NCBI GenBank assembly: GCA_036426205.1
Contig: CM071586.1
Coordinates: forward strand, 11,947,768-12,011,767
DNA length: 64,000 nucleotides
Origin: Ascaphus truei
Lineage: Eukaryota > Chordata > Amphibia > Anura > Ascaphidae
Direction: 5' to 3'
Every line of letters starts with the position of its first letter. Position 1 is the stretch's first letter. Below, in pieces: positions 59,270 to 64,000 of this stretch. Below the pieces are notes generated by a model. The model worked only from the letters and a program-made list of their open reading frames with translations, was not told where the DNA came from and did no database searches. A program made the translations under genes and the position numbers.

Positions 59270-59529
59270 AAACTGCAGCAATATTTGTATGATCATGGTC
59301 CACAACCCACTATGTTGGCTACAAAGGGTGTCGGGGGAGAATGGCAACTTGTTGTGCTGGAGTTTTACATTGCCGGAATTTGACTTTACTATTCAACACA
59401 AGAAAGGCAGCGAGCATGGAAATGCTGATGGACCTTCCCGACAGGACATTTCTTGCGAGCCAAAGTCCTCAAAAGTGCCAGGCTGGTTAAGCTGCCACTG
59501 TGTGACTGTCACTGAGCCTTCATCTTGAG
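59270..59529 (+). pseudogene. Ty3/gypsy RNase H end
   Basis: In one frame it reads MVHNPLCWLQRVSGENGNLL, then LPEFDFTIQHKKGSEHGNAD and GPSRQ, the C-terminal RNase H block of gypsy elements. The stop at 59527 is followed within ten bases by a purine tract and an LTR start, without any integrase. Upstream pol is missing. Confidence 0.85.
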
Positions 59530-59537
59530 GGGGGAGG

Positions 59538-60100
59538 TGTGACGGTGAGGGGTTAACCAGGCTCACAATAAAGGTCAAACCCACTTGGTTACCCCTGATC
59601 CAGGTATTGGGTTTCGGGAGTGTCAGCTCTTGAGCCCAGTGTTTGTAAATGCATTGTGTAAAATTATGCGTCAATATAGTATTTTCTGTGTTTTACCTTT
59701 CCAGGTGTGCCAGCAAGCAGAGATTGCTACTGTAGGCTATGAGTTTCAGGGTGGGTTTTGCGGAGAAGGCCGTATCAGATTGTGCCTTGTTAGTCGGGGT
59801 CCGGAGTTGCTGGATACCACAAAAATATACCCAGGAATCAGGTCACAATCCCAGATAAATATAGGAACAAAGCTCCGGTCAAAATCCTACCTTGAAAACG
59901 CTTGCGTGTCTCACCCCTTGGATTCCCTGCTTCAGCACAGACCAGAAAGGTAAATTGGGCAGAGGGGTGCAAGGAATCCCCAGAATAGTAAAGGGGTCCC
60001 CAGCATAAGAGGGGATGCCAGTTAATGCACTGATCACTCAGATCCTGGTAAAGGGGTGTGGCAAGGGGAGGATTAATCAGGCCTGTAGATGGACGTTCAC
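59538..60100 (+). repeat. 3' LTR start of the gypsy fragment
   Basis: TGTGACGGTGAGGGGTTAACC follows GAGGGGGGAGG. The first bases resemble the LTR start of the 46-kb element (TGTGGCGGTAGGG, then GGGGTTAAC). The right edge is not resolved. Confidence 0.55.
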
Positions 60101-61199
60101 AGAGGTACACAATTGGAGTCGTTATAATGTGAAATTATAATAGACTTTATTGGGCCTTTTCCTTTTCATCAGAAAATTATCCAAACACAGGGGGGAACAA
60201 AGTTTCCATTCACTTGGGAGTATTTCTAGTGAAATCCTTGCAATTAGGTCACATCTCCATTAGTTAAGCATTTCTCCCATCCCAAACACATAGCATGAAA
60301 ATAAGCAGATATAAGCAGTCTCTTAATAATGAAAGTCTTATCTGTTTATCAGCTGTAGAGTAAGCTTCTCTGCTCTCCTGGAACCGCACCCGTGCGTGCA
60401 CAGAAAAATATCAGCATCCAGGTTTAGAAGTCTTATTGGGTGTCTTGCAATCAGCTCTGCTGTGTGGCTGGCAGAACTCAAGACATTGTGGTGTCTCCAA
60501 AGGTCAGCTCTCAGTCAGAGCTAAAGAGAGTCACTTCCTGTCTCAAAGGCAGGCTTTTTGTAAACAATCTAAACAGGCAGGTGATGTTTAGTAATTAACT
60601 ACCACACTGCTAGATTAAAGGAACATTACTGAACAAGGATAAGTCCCCTGTTACAAGGCCTAAATAAAGGTATTATACCTGACTGATTAACGCCAACTCA
60701 CATTGGGAATGAAGGGGTTAAAAGTTTCAGCACTGCACTGCCCTGTCCCAGCCTTCTTAACCCCCATTTGCAGGCTACTCCCTGCCTGCTGTAATAGAAG
60801 TAAATGCAATGTGTGCTATAATCTGTTTAGGCACAAGATGGCGTTCTGAGCACGAAGCCATTGCTGATTGAAGAGCAGCATTTGGCTGCGATTTGGAGGT
60901 CTGTTTGAAGTATGGGTATCCATTTCTATCTATTCAACCTCGTAACCGCAAGTCAATTGAATAAGTGGCTTGCGGTTAGACTTGAAGTGCTTTTACCGAT
61001 ACAATGTATCCGTACCTTGTTAGCCTGCAGAACTTGAAAGGCAGAAAGTTAATGGCTGTGAGAAGTAGGTCAATTGATGTGGGAACTGGGTGAACTTGCG
61101 TTCCCTCAAGAAAGCCTGTTCAATGAAGCCGGCTAACTCGCGAACGGAGGCACCCAGCAAAATTTTTCACGTTTGTTGTACATACAATATGTGCACTAT
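60101..61199. other. Repeat-derived intergenic sequence
   Basis: 60120-60330 looks like another antisense LTR (TAATAGACTTTATTGGGCC). The remainder has no recognisable feature. Confidence 0.35.
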
Positions 61200-62100
61200 G
61201 TAGTGTTTTTTCTCTTTTAAGGTATTATCGCTCCCCTGGTGTTTTTTTTTACAAATTTCCACCCTATGGCAAGTTTGCCAACAGTTCCTGCAGCCGGCCA
61301 AAGGGCTTCACGGTATGCCAAGGGTCATGCGCTAACTTCACACTTAACCCACTTAGCATACATGGCCAAGCCCCCTTGCACGGCGGCAGAATGTCTACCT
61401 TTCTCCAGGATGCCCAGACATCTGCTAGGCAAACGGTTTATAAACATTTACTGACATTTAGCATCTTCCCCAGGTTGGTGTCTTTTGAAGCCCCGGACTT
61501 TTGCAGACACTCTGGAGTCAGCTCTACAGTGAGTCTCAGAAGTCCGGACTTACATTATACATGACTCATCCCTGGTCATAAATGACAATGGTGAATGCTT
61601 AATGTATCCGCTGTCCTGCCTGACTGAAATGTAAATGTCCCGGTTCCTTTAACTTTAAAATACTAAACTCTGAGCTACTTTTCAGTTATGCTTTTAAATA
61701 AATGTTACAGTTCTAATAACTATACTTGATTTTATGTCTACCCCCTAGCACTCTGCACACCAAAAACTAGAACGCTAGGACCTTCCTATCAGAAGTTAGC
61801 TGCTTAATTATGTGAGGCTATGATGTGGTTTGTGGTTAAACTTTCCCCCGGTCTGCGGTTTGAGGTCGGGATGCAATGTTGCAATCCCCGGACTCAATTG
61901 ATAACCGCAGATATACTTTACCAATTGACCTTAATTAAATGAGGAAACCACATTATATACTGTTGCGATCCGGCATCTTTTCATGACCGCAGACCACTTA
62001 ACCAATTTAGCTTGTGGTTAAGTTTTCCCTTGCTTGTCTGCAGTTACCCAGTGGTACAGTGTTGTAATGCCGGCTTCGACCACATAACCAAAGGCACGCT
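61200..62100. repeat. Dispersed repeat, copy 2 (pairs with 58050-58950)
   Basis: Carries GCGCTAACTTCACAC, then TTAGCATAC, an AATAAATG at 61697 and GATGTGGTTTGTGGTT, in the same order as copy 1. Confidence 0.4.
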
Positions 62101-62255
62101 TATCCAATTAACCCTTTAAACAGTCCTAGTGGCCCCTTATTCCTAGCGGGCGTATTTTGGACATATTATTACACCGTAATATAACTGCAGCCAGCCAATG
62201 TAGCTCATTTTAGCGCGTGTGGTCCACTTATCCCTAGATGGACACACACAGACAA

Positions 62256-64000
62256 TTTTTTTTTTTTTTTTTTTTTTTTAACAATCTTTTTCCTTTATTG
62301 GGGACTTGTAACAGAAATACAGAAAATTATAGCTTTGTATAATTAGCAGTGCAGTCATAGGCATATGACTGTTGGTTGTACAAGTCAATCCAATAAACCG
62401 TTTTCTTTTTTTAGAGATAGATTAAAGGTAAGACAAAGGAAGGGGGAGAGATGGGAGAGACGAAGAGAAAAGGGTGGGGGGGGGCATGGGGAGGGCTGAT
62501 GGGAGATGGTGCGTCAGTCATCCTCGTTTCAGGTTTTTCAGTTGGGGCTCAAGATAGGGCCAGGATCTGAAGGATCGGTGGAGTACCGGCGCCTGGCCAT
62601 GGTTCCCAGGTTTTATAAAATTGGGGCATCTTCTGTTTTAACATAGCTGTGAGCCTTTCCATGCTCATGACCGTGTTTATTCTATTAACAACTGTTCTTT
62701 TGGAGGGTGCTTTTATTTGTTTCCAAGCCGCTGAGATTGAGCATCTAGCGGCTGTCAAGATAGAGGAGGTCAGCCTGGATAATGGTGAGGGGAGGTCTTC
62801 TTTTGGTTTTCCCAGCACATATGTCAGGGGGTCTAGGGGGTTTCATGGAGACGTTTCTGAACTCTGGTCCAGAACTTTTGGATTTCCGGAGATGACCACC
62901 AAATGTGGGCCATGTCTCCCTTTTGACCACATCCCCTCCAGCACAGGTCTGGTGTGCCGGGGAAGATCTGGCTCAGTCTGCTCCGGGTCAGGTACCATTG
63001 AAATAGGATTTTATAGATGTTTTCTTTTGTTATGGTACAAATCGACGTTTTGGTAGCTGATTCCCAGACATCTTCCCAGTCCTCCATGTCCATCTGAAGG
63101 TTAAGATCAGCAGCCACTTTTGCATATAGGAATGGGATGGGGGGGGAGTGTCGACTCTATCTATCTAAATCTCGGATATAAGTCCTTTTTGGTATTCGCC
63201 TTTGAGGCAGAGGGATTCAAATTTGGTCAGGGCGGGAAATTTAGCGTTTTGGGAGAGAGCTCGAATAAAATGTCTGATTTGTAGAAATTTAAACAGGTGA
63301 AGGTCGCGTGATTGATACTTATCTTTGAGCTCTTGGAAGGACAGAATGTCCTCTTTCTTCAGCAGATCTACAACCATTCTAATATTTAGGTCCTGAAATT
63401 GATCGAATTGATTACTGGAGCACCCAGGCGGGAATTCTGGGTTTCCGATCAGAGGGGTGAGTTGAGAGGGGGATGATGATAGGCCATACATCCCTTTGTT
63501 TTTAAGCCAGATGGACCATGTGCATCTCATTGCTCCAATTTCGATTTTCTGGGTTCATTTTTCTTTGTTTGCTTGGGACCATAGATGACTGGGGGGGGGG
63601 GGGGGGGGGGGGATGCGTGGTAAGATTCTATCGCCAACCAACAATTGGAAGTCGTGTGATTATTCAAGACAACCACCTGGCATAGTTGAGCTGCTTGATA
63701 GTATCTGATCACGTCAGGTGTGCCTAAGCCCCCCCTCGTCTTTGCGGATAGCATAACCGACCTCGGGACCCTGGGTTTGTGCCATTTCCACATAAATCAG
63801 AATAAGTGGGACTGTATATTTTTCAGTTCTGATAATGGAATTGTTACTGGGAGGGTTTGGAAAAAGTATAGTAGACGGGGGAGGATATTTTATGTGGGAC
63901 GAGTTCCATCTGTATTTATAGTTAGACTGAAAAGTCTCCAGACAGGTCCTGGTAAGGATAGATTAAGCGCTTCGGATTTGTCCATATTGACCTTGTAGTC
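62256..64000 (-). pseudogene. L1-type LINE, ORF2 3' half and tail
   Basis: The poly-T at 62256-62279 is the antisense poly(A) tail. The minus strand gives the ORF2 C-terminus ending near 62549: AWKQIKAPSKRTVVNRINTV. Next come CWRGCGQKGDMAHIWWSSPE, a Cys/His-type L1 end motif, SFQELKDKYQSRDLHLFKFL, GGLGTPDVIRYYQAAQL, and at the window edge VNMDKSEALNLSLP, just after the RT palm. Frameshifts separate these blocks. A G run lies at 63590-63612. It continues beyond 64000. Confidence 0.9.

Overview
The window looks like a vertebrate, most likely anuran amphibian, chromosome segment. That is an inference from three things: a C2H2 zinc-finger gene with the N-terminal exon style I know from frog zinc-finger families, the mix of transposon clades (CR1, L2, L1, DIRS, Penelope-like, Ty3/gypsy, Tc1, hAT) and their density. 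There are no bacterial-type operons, rRNAs or tRNA genes.

One host gene organises the window: a plus-strand KRAB-like C2H2 zinc-finger gene assembled from six coding exons between 2292 and 40343. All introns are GT-AG and the phases are consistent (0, 0, 1, 1, 1), giving about 507 residues with 11 tandem fingers in the last exon. Decayed extra fingers follow its stop codon. Introns 1 (21 kb) and 4 (13 kb) are filled with nested transposons.

Layout. 1-2250: L2 and LTR remnants. 2292-2372: exon 1. 2373-23453: intron 1, with a hAT MITE inside a TA-flanked MITE, an interrupted Tc1 pseudogene, CR1 and another LINE fragment, an LTR element at 9.1-10.2 kb, a foldback, a lamin-like coiled-coil pseudogene, satellite-like repeats, a Penelope-like fragment, and a 5.2-kb LTR element (17544-22778) carrying an unrecognised cysteine-rich ORF. 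23454-24362: exons 2-4. About 24580-30700: a decayed DIRS element on the minus strand, itself hit by an L2, a foldback and a MITE. 30778-34957: a Ty3/gypsy element. 35-37.2 kb: a lone LTR and two foldback-type insertions. 37386-40343: exons 5-6. 40.8-46.3 kb: hairpin-bearing repeats, a foldback, a GC-rich repeat tract, L1 and L2. 46365-54803: a young-looking LTR element without recognisable pol, inserted beside L2 sequence. 55-62.2 kb: LTR fragments and a gypsy RNase H end. 62256-64000: an L1 3' half running off the window.

The most unusual content is three LTR elements that show no polymerase in this window. One has 1.5-kb LTRs, a tRNA-Leu primer site and an internal partial duplication joined through the first 47 bp of its own LTR. 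Another encodes a protein with two copies of a cysteine-rich module I do not recognise. I also see five foldback structures and a hairpin motif shared by otherwise different repeats. All homology calls are from motif recognition by eye; no database search was possible.
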